A DNA stretch of 64,000 nt from Vigna angularis (taxonomy: Eukaryota > Streptophyta > Magnoliopsida > Fabales > Fabaceae), in contig NC_068979.1 of NCBI RefSeq assembly GCF_016808095.1, forward strand, positions 21,597,444-21,661,443, written 5' to 3'. The notes under the pieces are model-generated. The model ran no database searches. It had not been told where the DNA came from and saw only the letters and a program-made list of their open reading frames with translations. The translations under genes and the position numbers were made by a program. Of the stretch, positions 20,090 to 31,095 are shown piece by piece. The first letter of the stretch is position 1. Every line of letters starts with the position of its first letter.

Positions 20090-20659
20090 AGTGGGGAGAT
20101 GGGTGTTGGTGATTGATGTGAACGCAAGAAGTGTGGAGTGACCCGTGATGAGTAGGGGGACGAAGTAGTGCAAGGAATGATTGAGAGTGGTGAAAAAAGG
20201 GCCTCGTAATCGTTTACAGAACCCCTGTAAATGATTACCCGAGAGAAATAGCCAATTTGTACAGAAAGTCCAACACAGGTACTCAGTCAGGTGAACATGG
20301 GTCACCATTGGAAAAAAAAAATGAGTTTTAGGCACTTCTGCACCTGTCTGAGGCTGGTGCAGGTGTTCCAGTGGTGGGAGAGGGTGGCTGGTGATGTGAT
20401 GTGAGCCCAAAAAGAGTGGGGTGACCCCTCATGAGTTGGGGGAGCAAGCTGTGCAAGGAATGATTGAGAGTGGTGAAAAAAGGGTGTGGTAATCGTTTAC
20501 AACACCCCTGTAAACGATTACCCGAGAGAAAATGCCAATTTGTACAGAAAGTCCAACACAAGAGTCAGGTCAACATGGGTCACCATTGGAAAAAAAACTC
20601 AGTTTTAGGCACTTCTGCACCTGACTGAGGCTGGTGCAGGTGTTCCAGTGGTGGGAGAG
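20090..20659 (+). repeat. Start of the large ~281-bp satellite array
   Basis: The first monomer (20090-20190) is diverged and shared with the inverse left end of the transposon. Normal monomers follow with hairpins near 20208 and 20488; one arm reads TGTAAATGATTACC. The array is interrupted at 20659 by an LTR retrotransposon inserted at GAGAG and resumes at 25806. Confidence 0.9.
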
Positions 20660-20970
20660 TGATAGGAATAAGAAAAGGTGGTTAGTGTATGAGAGAAGGA
20701 ATAAGTGTAACTGACTATAACGAACTAACTGTCTAGGACAGTTAAGGGGAGAGCGTGTAAGATTGTATTAATACTGGCTGGTTAGAAGAGTTATGGGTTG
20801 TTGATTGTTTAGATTGTTAACGGGTACTTACCTGTTGAAGAGGGTTAGGCCTCTGGGTGCTGTTTGTACAAACCGTTTACTGTGAATACAATTGATTTCT
20901 TCCAATCTTTCTGTGTTTCTTGGAGTGAAAGTGAGCATTGATATTAGGTTCCCAAGTCTGGAACCTAACA
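20660..20970 (+). repeat. 5' LTR
   Basis: TGATAGG...CCTAACA, 311 bp. A possible TATA-like string (TGTATTAATACTGG) lies near 20763-20776. Same length and sequence as the 3' LTR. Confidence 0.95.
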
Positions 20971-20972
20971 TT

Positions 20973-20990
20973 TGGTCCGACCTGCCGGAT
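20973..20990 (+). other. Primer-binding site, probably tRNA-Tyr
   Basis: Two bases after the LTR, TGGTCCGACCTGCCGGAT begins with TGG, complement of the tRNA CCA end. The 18 bases fit the 3' end of plant tRNA-Tyr as I remember it (ATCCGGCAGGTCGGACCA). It is not the usual initiator-Met site (TGGTATCAGAGC). Confidence 0.65.
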
Positions 20991-21019
20991 CCCCAATCGG
21001 AGTGTCATCGCACGTAGAG

Positions 21020-24000
21020 ATGGAGGGAAGAATGGTGGTAGTCGAAGGGCACTTAGAGGCGGTCGAAGTGGCAATTGCAGAGATGAAAGCTGATACGGCG
21101 GCGATACGCCAGGACGTCCAGGCAATCTTGAAGGCGCTTGGAGAACGTCACCGCAATAACCACGGGAAGCAACAGGGGGAGAGTGAGTCGTCGGTGAACG
21201 ATAATGGTGGTGGTCCAAGCGGCGGAGGGGGAAGAAATGGAGACGGTAACCAAGGAGGTACGAGCCAATGGAGGAAACGAGTCGAATTACCAGTCTTTGA
21301 GGGGGGCAAACCTTGGGTATGGATTGGCAGAGCAGAGAAGTTTTTCGAAGTACAGAAGGTGGCGGAGGAGGAGAAACTGGAACTGGCCTTTATCAGTATG
21401 GATGGCTACGCCGGAAGCTGGTTCCGATTCTGGCGAGAGAAAACCAAGAACTCTTCTTGGGATGGGTTGAAGAGAGCTCTTGGTATCCGTTTTGGAGGAG
21501 GAACACGAGGAACGGTGTATGAAAGGCTGTCAACCATACGACAGTCGGGACCGGTGGAGGAGTACATACGCGATTTTGAAGTTCTGGTGGGGCAGACGAC
21601 CCAGATACCCGAGGAGCAGATCATGGGGTATTTCCTGTCCGGTCTGAGGGAGGAGGTGGGCGATCATGTCCGGCCACATGATCCACCGGATTTGATGACC
21701 GCCATGCGAGTGGCGAGGGATGTGGAGAAATTATGCACGAAGACCGGAGGAGGGTGGTTACCCAAGAATAAGAATTCTTGGGGGAAGGCGTCGGGTTCGG
21801 TGACGGTGCGAGGAGGAACGACGGAAAGTGTGGGGTCTGTTAATAAAGACGCGACACAGGGACGGAATAAGGGGCTGGCTACCAGCGGTGGAGGTGATCG
21901 GACTGTTCGCAATCTACCTTACCCGGAGTATCTTAAACGGAGGGAAGAGGGTCGTTGTTTCAGATGCGGCGGACCCTTCAGCCCCGGCCATCGCTGCCCA
22001 GAGAGGGGCCTCAAAATGCTAATTGTGGTTGAGGAAGAGGAAGAGGTCGAAGGCGAAGAAGTGTCAGAGACGAACCTTGCGACAATGGAGTTGTCGGCAC
22101 TGTCCGCCGGAGGGCTGACGACACCCAAGACAATGAAGTTACGAGGACACATCGGACAAAGAGAGGTAGTAATTCTAATTGATAGTGGCGCGAGCCACAA
22201 TTTCATTGATCGACGGTTGGTGGAGGAACTGCGGATGACGGTGACAAAAACACAGCCGTATTTGGTGAGTTTGGGGGACGGGCAGAGGAAGAGAATCAGT
22301 GGCTGTTGCGAAAAGGTAGCATTGGAGATAGGAGAGGCTCAAGTCGTGGAACGTTTTTACATCTTCAAGCTCGGAGGGGTGGAGGTCATCTTAGGGGTAG
22401 AGTGGCTAGCAAAGCTTGGGGAGGTGACGGTGGACTGGAGAGTTTTAACGATGAAGTACAGACAAGGAGACAAGAGGATAACTGTACAAGGGGATCCCAC
22501 GTTAGAGAGGAGGGTGGTGGGCCCCGAAGCTTTAAAAAAAATAGATGAGGTGGCAACATGTTTTTTGGTCTGGGAGTTGGGCTTGTGCGAGACTCATACA
22601 AGCAGCCCAAAGTGTTCGGGCCTTACTGAAAAACATAAGCAGCAGATGGGGGATTTACTAGAACAACATGACGTGGTGTTCACGGAGCTTGAGGGGTTGC
22701 CACCTAGCAGGGAGATGGTGCATCAGATACACCTTAAAGAGGGAGATGGTCCGATCAATGTCAGGCCGTACCAATACCCACATGTAATGAAAGATGAGAT
22801 CGAGCAGCAAGTTTCGGAGATGCTCCGATCGGGGGTGATCCGTCCGAGCCATAGCCCGTACTCCAGCCCAGTAATTTTAGTCAAGAAAAAAGATGGTAGT
22901 TGGCGTTTCTGCATAGACTACAGAGCCCTGAATAGAGCGACGGTGCCGGATAAGTTTCCCATACCGGTGATAGAAGAGCTATTGGACGAGTTAGGGGGGC
23001 TTCCTATTTTTCTAAGGTGGACTTGAAGGCCGGGTACCACCAAATTCGCATGGCCAAGAAGGATATCGAGAAGACGGCGTTCCGCACACACCAGGGACAT
23101 TACGAATTTGTCGTGATGCCTTTCGGGCTCACCAACGCGCCGACAACATTCCAGAGCACTATGAACCATCTCTTCAAGCCCTATTTGCGGAAGTTTGTGC
23201 TCGTATTCTTCGACGATATACTGGTCTACAGTCGAACCTGGGAGGAGCACTTGGAGCACGTTGGGAAAGTCCTGTCAACCCTGAGACGGGATCAGTGGGT
23301 GGCCAATTGGAGGAAGTGTGAGTTCGGGCAAACCCAAGTCAAATACTTGGGACACATTATCTCTCACAGAGGCGTGGAGATGGACGATGAAAAGATAAAG
23401 GCGGTGGTGGACTGGGAACGGCCAAAATCAGTGAAGAGTGTGAGGGGATTTTTGGGTTTGTCGGGGTATTATCGAAGGTTCATCAGGGACTACGGCAAAA
23501 TTGCCAGGCCTCTAACGGATCTATTGAAAAAAGGAGGATTTACCTGGAATGAGAAAGCAGAGGAGGCATGGCAAACGTTGAAGACAGCCGTCACGACAGC
23601 CCCGGTATTGTCCCTCCCAAATTTTCAGCAACCCTTTCACATTGAGTGCGATGCGTCGGGCAAAGGGGTTGGCGCTGTATTGATGCAGGGGAAGAAGCCG
23701 ATAGTCTTTTTCAGCAAGGCCTTATCGGAAGGAGCTCTCAGCAAGTCCATTTATGAAAAAGAACTGATGGCTCTGGTATTAGCGATCCAGCACTGGCGTC
23801 CTTATCTTTTGGGACAGAGATTCATAGTCCACATTGACCAGAGGAGCCTCCGGTATCTCTTGGAGCAGCGTATCACGACACAGAATCAACAAAACTGGAT
23901 AGCTAAATTGCTGGGATACGATTTTGAAATCATATATAAGGTGGGGACTACCAACCGAGTGGCAGATGCGTTGTCCTGGAGAGATGAGGGGGTGAACGAC

Positions 24001-25497
24001 GAAGATAAGGAGTTGTCGGTGATAGCCAGGCCCTATTGGCAAGATTTCGAAGAAGTAATGAAGGAGGTAGCTGAGGACGAGAAACTACGTAAGGTGATAG
24101 AAGAGATAGAGGTGGACCCAAATTCTCACCCAGCATACACGATAGAACATGGAAGACTGCACTATAAGGGGAGGTTGGTGTTGTCGGCGCAGTCTCCGTG
24201 GCTACCAAGATTGATGGCAGAGTTTCACCTAACGCAGATGGGGGGTCATTCAGGAGTTTACCGGACGTATAGGAGGATAGCTCAGTCCTTATTTTGGGTG
24301 TGGATGAAAAAGGACATTACAGAGTTCGTGGCTAAATGTCTTGTGTGCCAACAACACAAGTATTTAGCGTCATCACCGCAAGGATTACTACAACCCTTGC
24401 CCATTCCGAATGCAATATGGGAAGAGCTTAGCATGGATTTCGTGGTGCGGCTGCCTAAGTCTCAGGGGTACGATGCTATTTTGGTGGTGGTGGACCGACT
24501 GAGCAAGTATGCCCATTTCATACCACTCAAGCATCCTTATTCGGCAAGGACGGTGGCTGAGATTTTTCTAAGAGAAGTAGTACGATTGCATGGGATTCCA
24601 AAATCCATCATGACCGACAGAGACCCTTTGTTCTTAAGCATGTTCTGGAATGAATTGTTCAAAGGCCAAGGGACGCAGTTAAAAATGAGCACCGCGTATC
24701 ACCCGGAGACAGACGGGCAGACAGAGGTGGTGAACCGGGTGTTAGAGGGATATCTCAGGTGTTTCTGTTCCGAGCAGCCGAAAGGGTGGATGACTGTGTT
24801 ATCGTGGGCGGAGTTTTGGTATAACACGTGCTATCAGGGGGCAATCCGATGCACCCCTTTTGAGGCTGTTTACGGGCGAGCACCTCCCTCCTTGCACAGA
24901 TTCATTCCTGGAGAATCTCTAGTGGAGGCTGTGAATCAAGAGCTTCAAACCAGGGACGAAGCTTTGAAACAATTGAAGTTTCATCTTGAGCGCGCGCAAG
25001 ATCTTATGGTGCGACAAGCTAATAAAAAGAGGAGGGTTGCGAACGTGGCAGTAGGGGACTGGGTGTATTTGAAGATACGACCCCATAGGCAATCCTCGAT
25101 GCCTACCAGACTCCACCCAAAGCTATCAGCCAGATACTTTGGGCTGTTCCGGATAATTCAGATGGTAGGGGAGGCAGCCTGTAAGCTGCAGTTTCCAGAG
25201 ACAGCTCGAATACATCCTGTGTTCCATGTGTCACAGGTGAAAAAGGCAGTAGGAGAACATCAGGTGGAGAGGGAGTTACCACCGGACCTGCAGGCAGAGG
25301 GGCCTTCGTTTTGGCCCATGAAAATTTTGGGAAGGAGGCAGAGGACCGAAGAAAGAGGAAGTGTGCAGCAGGTGCTGGTCGAATGGCAACAAGGAGGGCA
25401 AGAAGGGGCCACTTGGGAAGATGAAATAACAATCCAGGAGCAGTACCCTGATTTCAACCTTGGGGACAAGGTTGATGATGAAGGGGGGGGGTATTGA
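21020..25497 (+). pseudogene. Gag-pol polyprotein with one frameshift
   Basis: Start at ATG 21020. Gag comes first, with CFRCGGPFSPGHRC at about residues 313-326. The protease site LIDSGASHNFI has Asp near residue 388. Reverse transcriptase follows: SWRFCIDYRALN and, after the break, VFFDDILVYS near 23205. RNase H has FHIECDASGKGVGA. Integrase has an HHCC finger (CLVCQQH), then MDFVV, TDRDPLF and AYHPETDGQTEVVN carrying the DDE residues. The C-terminus (VEWQQGGQEGATWEDE) is chromodomain-like. The frame breaks within the run of six G at 22994-22999, which is one base short for continuity, giving two overlapping frames (to 23026 and from 23017). A homopolymer assembly error is possible. The final stop codon is TGA at 25495-25497, the first three bases of the 3' LTR. 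Confidence 0.93.
25481..25494 (+). other. Polypurine tract before the 3' LTR
   Basis: AAGGGGGGGGGTAT immediately precedes the LTR start at 25495. It is also translated as the last residues of the polyprotein. It would prime plus-strand DNA synthesis. Confidence 0.85.
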
Positions 25498-25805
25498 TAG
25501 GAATAAGAAAAGGTGGTTAGTGTATGAGAGAAGGAATAAGTGTAACTGACTATAACGAACTAACTGTCTAGGACAGTTAAGGGGAGAGCGTGTAAGATTG
25601 TATTAATACTGGCTGGTTAGAAGAGTTATGGGTTGTTGATTGTTTAGATTGTTAACGGGTACTTACCTGTTGAAGAGGGTTAGGCCTCTGGGTGCTGTTT
25701 GTACAAACCGTTTACTGTGAATACAATTGATTTCTTCCAATCTTTCTGTGTTTCTTGGAGTGAAAGTGAGCATTGATATTAGGTTCCCAAGTCTGGAACC
25801 TAACA
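25495..25805 (+). repeat. 3' LTR
   Basis: 311 bp, read as identical to 20660-20970, followed by the GAGAG duplication and the resumed satellite. Confidence 0.95.
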
Positions 25806-26859
25806 GAGAGGGTGGCTGATGATGTGATGTGAGCCCAAAAAGGGTGGGGTGACCCCTCATGAGTTGGGGGAGCAAGCTGTGCAAGGAATGACTGAGAGTG
25901 GTGAAAAAAGGGTGTGGTAATCGTTTACAGCACCCCTGTAAAAGATTACCCGAGAGAAAATGCCAATTTGTACAAAAAGTCCAACACAGGAGTCAGGTCA
26001 ACATGGGTCACCATTGGAAAAAAAACTCAGTTTTAGGCACTTCTGCACCTGTCTGAGGCTGGTGCAGGTGTTCCAGTGGTGGGAGAGGGTGGCTGGTGAT
26101 GTGATGTGAGTCCAAGGAGGTTGGGGTGACCCCTCATGAGTTGGGGGAGCAAGCTGTGCAAGGAATGACTGAGAGTGGTGAACAAAGGGTCTGGTAATCG
26201 TTTACAGCACCCGTGTAAACGCTTACCCGGGAGAAATAGCCAATTTGTAAAGAAAGTCCAACACAGTTACTCCGTCAGGTCAACATGGGTCACCATTGGA
26301 AAAAAAAACTCAGTTTTAAGCACTTCTGCACCTGTCTGAGGCTGGTGCAGGTGTTCCAGTGGTGGGAGAGGGTGGCTGGTGATGTGATGTGAGTCCAAGG
26401 AGGGTGGGGTGACCCCTCATGAGTTGGGGGAGCAAGCTGTGCAAGGAATGACTGAGAGTGTTGAAAAAAGGGAGTGGTAATCGTTTACAGCACCCTTGTA
26501 AACGATTACCCGAGAGAAAATGCCAATTTGTACAGAAAGTCCAACACAGGTACTCAGTCAAGTGAACATGGGTCACCATTAGAAAAACAAGTGAGTTTTA
26601 GGCACTTCAGCACCTGTCCGAGGCTGGTGCAGGTGTTCCAGTGGTGGGAGAGGGTGGCTGGTGATGTGATGTGAGTCCAAGGAGGGTGGGGTGACGCCTC
26701 ATGAGTTGGGGGAGCAAGCTGTGCAAGGAATGACTGAGAGTGGTGAAAAAAGGGAGTGGTAATCGTTTACAGCACCCCTGTAAACGATTACCCGAGAGAA
26801 AATGCCAATTTGTACAGAAAGTCCAACACAGGTACTCAGTCAGGTGAACATGGGTCACC

Positions 26860-29800
26860 ATTGGAAAAACAAGTGAGTTTTAGGCACTTCTGCACCTGTC
26901 TGAGGCTGGTGCAGGTGTTCCAGTGGTAGGAGAGGGTGGCTGGTGATGTGATGTGAGTCCAAGGAGGGTGGGGTGACCCCTCATGAGTTGGGGGAGAAAG
27001 CTGCTCAAGGAATGACTGAGAGTGGTGAAAAAAGGGCCTGGTAATCGTTTACAGCACCCCTGTAAACGATTACCCGATAGAAATAGCCAATTCGTACAGA
27101 AAGTCCATCACAGGTACTCAGTCAGGTGAACATGGGTCACCATTGGAAAAAAATTGAGTTTTAGGCACTTCTGCACCTGTCTGAGGCTGGTGCAGGTGTT
27201 CCAGTGGTGGGAGAGGGTGGCTGGTGAAGTGATGTGAGTCCAAGGAAGGTGGGGTGACCCCTCATGAGTTGGGGGAGAAAGCTGTTCAAGGAATGACTGA
27301 GAGTGGTGAAAAAAGGGCCTGGTAATCGTTTACAGCACCCCTGTAAACGATTACCTGAGAGAAATAGCCAATTCGTACAGAAAGAAGAGGGTGGCTGGTG
27401 ATGTGATGTGAGTCCAAGGAGGGTGGGGTGACCCCTCATGAGTTGGGGGAGCAAGCTGTGCAAGGAATGACTGAGAGTGGTGAAAAAAGGGAGTGGTAAT
27501 CGTTTACAGCACCCCTGTAAACGATTACCCGAGAGAAAATGCCAATTTGTACAGAAAGTCCAACACAGGTACTCGGTCAGGTGAACATGGGTCACCATTG
27601 GAAAAACAAGTGAGTTTTAGGCACTTCTGCACCTGTCTGAGGCTGGTGCAGGTGTTCCAGTGGTGGGAGAGGGTGGCTGGTGATGTGATGTGAGTCCAAG
27701 GAGGGTGGGGTGACCCCTCATGAGTTGGGGGAGAAAGCTGTTCAAGGAATGACTGAGAGTGGTGAAAAAAGGGCCTGGTAATCGTTTACAGCACCCCTGT
27801 AAACGATTACCCGATAGAAATAGCCAATTCGTACAGAAAGTCCATCACAGGTACTCAGTCAGGTGAACATGGGTCACCATTGGAAAAACAAGTGAGTTTT
27901 AGGCACTTCTGCACCTGTCTGAGGCTGGTGCAGGTGTTCCAGTGGTGGGAGAGGGTGGCTGGTGATGTGATGTGAGTCCAAGGAGGGTGGGGTGACCCCG
28001 CATTGGGGGAGCAAGCTTTTCAAGGAATGACTGAGAGTGGTGAAAAAAGGGGGTGGTAATCGTTTACAGCACCCCTGTAAACGATTACCCGAGAGAAATA
28101 GCCAATTCGTACAGAAAGAAGAGGGTGGCTGGTGATGTGATGTGAGTCCAAGGAGGGTGGGGTGACCCCTCATGAGTTGGGGGAGCAAGCTGTGCAAGGA
28201 ATGACTGAGAGTGGTGAAAAAAGGGGGTGGTAATCGGTTACAGCACCCCTGTAAACGATTACCCGAGAGAAAACGCCAATTTGTACAGAAAGTCCAACGC
28301 AAGTACTCAGTCAGGTAAACATGGGTCACCACTGGAAAACAAGTGAGTTTTAGGCACTTCTGCACCTGTCTGAGGCTGGTGCAGGTGTTCCAGTGGTGGG
28401 AGAGGGTGGCTGGTGATGTGATGTGCGTCCAAGGAGGGTGGGGTGACCACTCATGAGTTGGGGGAGAAAGCTGTTCAAGGAATGCCTGAGAGTGGTGAAA
28501 AAAGAGCCTGGTAATCGTTTACAGCACCCCTGTAAACGATTACCCGATAGTAATAGCCAATTCGTACAGAAAGTCCAACACAGGTACTCAGTCAGGTGAA
28601 CATGGGTCACCATTTGAAAAACAAGTGAGTTTTAGGCACTTCTGCACCTGCCTGAGGCTGGTGCAGGTGTTCCAGTGGTGGGAGAGGGTGGCTGGTGATG
28701 TGATGTGAGTCCAAGGAGGGTGGGGTGACCCCTCATGAGTTGGGGGAGAAAGCTGTTCAAGGAATGACTGAGAGTGGTGAAAAAAGGGCCTGGTAATCGT
28801 TTACAGCACCCCTGTAAACGATTACCCGATAGAAATAGCCAATTCGTACATAAAGTCCATCACAGGTACTTAGTCAGGTGAACATGGGTCTCCATTGGAA
28901 AAACAAGTGAGTTTTAGGCACTTCTGCACCTGTCTGAGGCTGGTGCAGGTGTTCCAGTGGTGGGAGAGGGTGGCTGGTGATGTGATGTAAGTCAAGGGAG
29001 GGTGGGGTGACCCCGCATTGGGGGAGCAAGCTGTTCAAGGAATGACTGAGAGTGGTGAAAAAAGGGGGTGGTAATCGTTTACAGCACCCCTGTAAACGAT
29101 TACCCGAGGGAAATAGCCAATTCGTACAAAAAGAAGAGGGTGGCTGGTGATGTGATGTGAGTCCAAGGAGGGTGGGGTGACGCCTCATGAGTTGGGGGAG
29201 CAAGCTGTGCAAGGAATGACTGAGAGTGGTGAAAAAAGGGGGTGGTAATCGTTTACAGCACCCTTGTAAACGATTACCCGAGAGAAAATGCCAATTTGTA
29301 CAGAAAGTCCAACGCAGGTACTCAGTCAGGTGAACATGGGTCACCATTGGAAAAACAAGTGAGTTTTAGGCACTTCTGCACCTGTCTGAGGCTGGTGCAG
29401 GTGTTCCAGTGGTGGGAGAGGGTGGCTGGTGATGTGATGTGAGTCCAAGGAGGGTGGGGTGACCCCTCATGAGTTGGGGGAGCAAGCTGTGCAAGGAATG
29501 ACTGAGAGTGGTGAAAAAAGGGAGTGGTAATCGTTTACAGCACCCCTGTAAACGATTACCCGAGAGAAAATGCCAATTTGTACAGAAAGTCCAACACAGG
29601 TACTCAGTCAGGTGAACATGGGTCACCATTGGAAAAACAAGTGAGTTTTAGGCACTTCTGCACCTGTCTGAGGCTGGTGCAGGTGTTCCAGTGGTGGGAG
29701 AGGGTGGCTGGTGATGTGATGTGAGTCAAAGGAGGGTGGGGTGACCCCTCATGAGTAGGGGGAGAAAGCTGTTCAAGGAATGACTGAGAGTGGTGAAAAA

Positions 29801-31095
29801 AGGGCCTGGTAATCGTTTACAGCACCCCTATAAACGATTACCCGATAGAAATAGCCAATTCGTACAGAAAGTCCATCACAGGTACTCAGTCAGGTCAACA
29901 TGGGTCACCATTCGAAAAAAAAGTGAGTTTTAGGCACTTCTGCACCTGTCTGAGGCTGGTGCAGGTGTTCCAGTGGTGGGAGAGGGTGGCTGGTGATGTG
30001 ATGTGAGTCCAAGGAGGGTGGGGTGACCCCGCATTGGGGAGCAAGCTGTTCAAGGAATGACTGAGAGTGGTGAAAAAAGGGGGTGGTAATCGTTTACAGC
30101 ACCCCTGTAAACGATTACCCGAGAGAAATAGCCAATTCGTACAGAAAGAAGAGGGTGGCTGGTGATGTGATGTGAGTCCAAGGAGGGTGGGGTGACCCCT
30201 CATGAGTTGGGGGAGCAAGCTGTGCAAGGAATGACTGAGAGTGGTGAAAAAAGGGAGTGGTAATCGTTTACAGCACCCCTGTAAACGATTACCCGAGAGA
30301 AAATGCCAATTTGTACAGAAAATCCAACACAGGTACTCAGTCAGGTGAACATGGGTCACCATTGGAAAAACAAGTGAGTTTTAGGCACTTCTGCACCTGT
30401 CTGAGGCTGGTGCAGGTGTTCCAGTGGTGGGAGAGGGTGGCTGGTGATGTGATGTGAGTCAAAGGAGGGTGGGGTGACCCCTCATGAGTAGGGGGAGAAA
30501 GTTGTTCAAGGAATGACTGAGAGTGGTGAAAAAAGGGCCTGGTAATCGTTTACAGCACCCCTATAAACGATTACCCGATAGAAATAGCCAATTCGTACAG
30601 AAAGTCCATCACAGGTACTCAGTCAGGTCAACATGGGTCACCATTCGAAAAAAAAGTGAGTTTTAGGCACTTCTGCACCTGTCTGAGGCTGGTGCAGGTG
30701 TTCCAGTGGTGGGAGAGGGTGGCTGGTGATGTGATGTGAGTCCAAGGAGGGTGGGGTGACCCCGCATTGGGGGAGCAAGCTGTTCAAGGAATGACTGAGA
30801 GTGGTGAAAAAAGGGGGTGGTAATCGTTTACAGCACCCCTGTAAACGATTACCCGAGAGAAATAGCCAATTCGTACAGAAAGAAGAGGGTGGCTGGTGAT
30901 GTGATGTGAGTCCAAGGAGGGTGGGGTGACCCCTCATGAGTTGGGGGAGCAAGCTGTGCAAGGAATGACTGAGAGTGGTGAAAAAAGGGAGTGGTAATCG
31001 TTTACAACACCCCTGTAAACGATTACCCGAGAGAAAATGCCAATTTGTACAGAAAGTCCAACACAGGTACTCAGTCAGGTGAACATGGGTCACCA
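26860..31095 (+). repeat. 4236-bp higher-order block, copy 1
   Basis: Every irregularity of this block (short monomers, GTAGGAG variant near 26928, CTGAGAG variant, CCCGCATTGG variants) recurs 4236 bp downstream. Boundaries are approximate, within one monomer. Confidence 0.85.

Larger units (their letters stand above)
20660..25805 (+). mobile_element. Young chromovirus-type LTR retrotransposon
   Basis: Complete 5146-bp element: 311-bp LTRs at 20660-20970 and 25495-25805 that I read as identical, and the target duplication GAGAG at 20655-20659 and 25806-25810. The empty site is the satellite string GTGGGAGAGGGTGG. Short LTRs, the CFRCGG zinc finger and a chromodomain-like C-terminus suggest a chromovirus (Reina-like by size). 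Identical LTRs imply a very recent insertion into an existing satellite array. Confidence 0.95.

Noticed and set aside
26477..31000. Palindromic repeats at regular spacing, CRISPR-like
   Set aside because: Units are contiguous ~281-bp monomers without unique spacers, there are no cas genes and the context is a plant nuclear genome.
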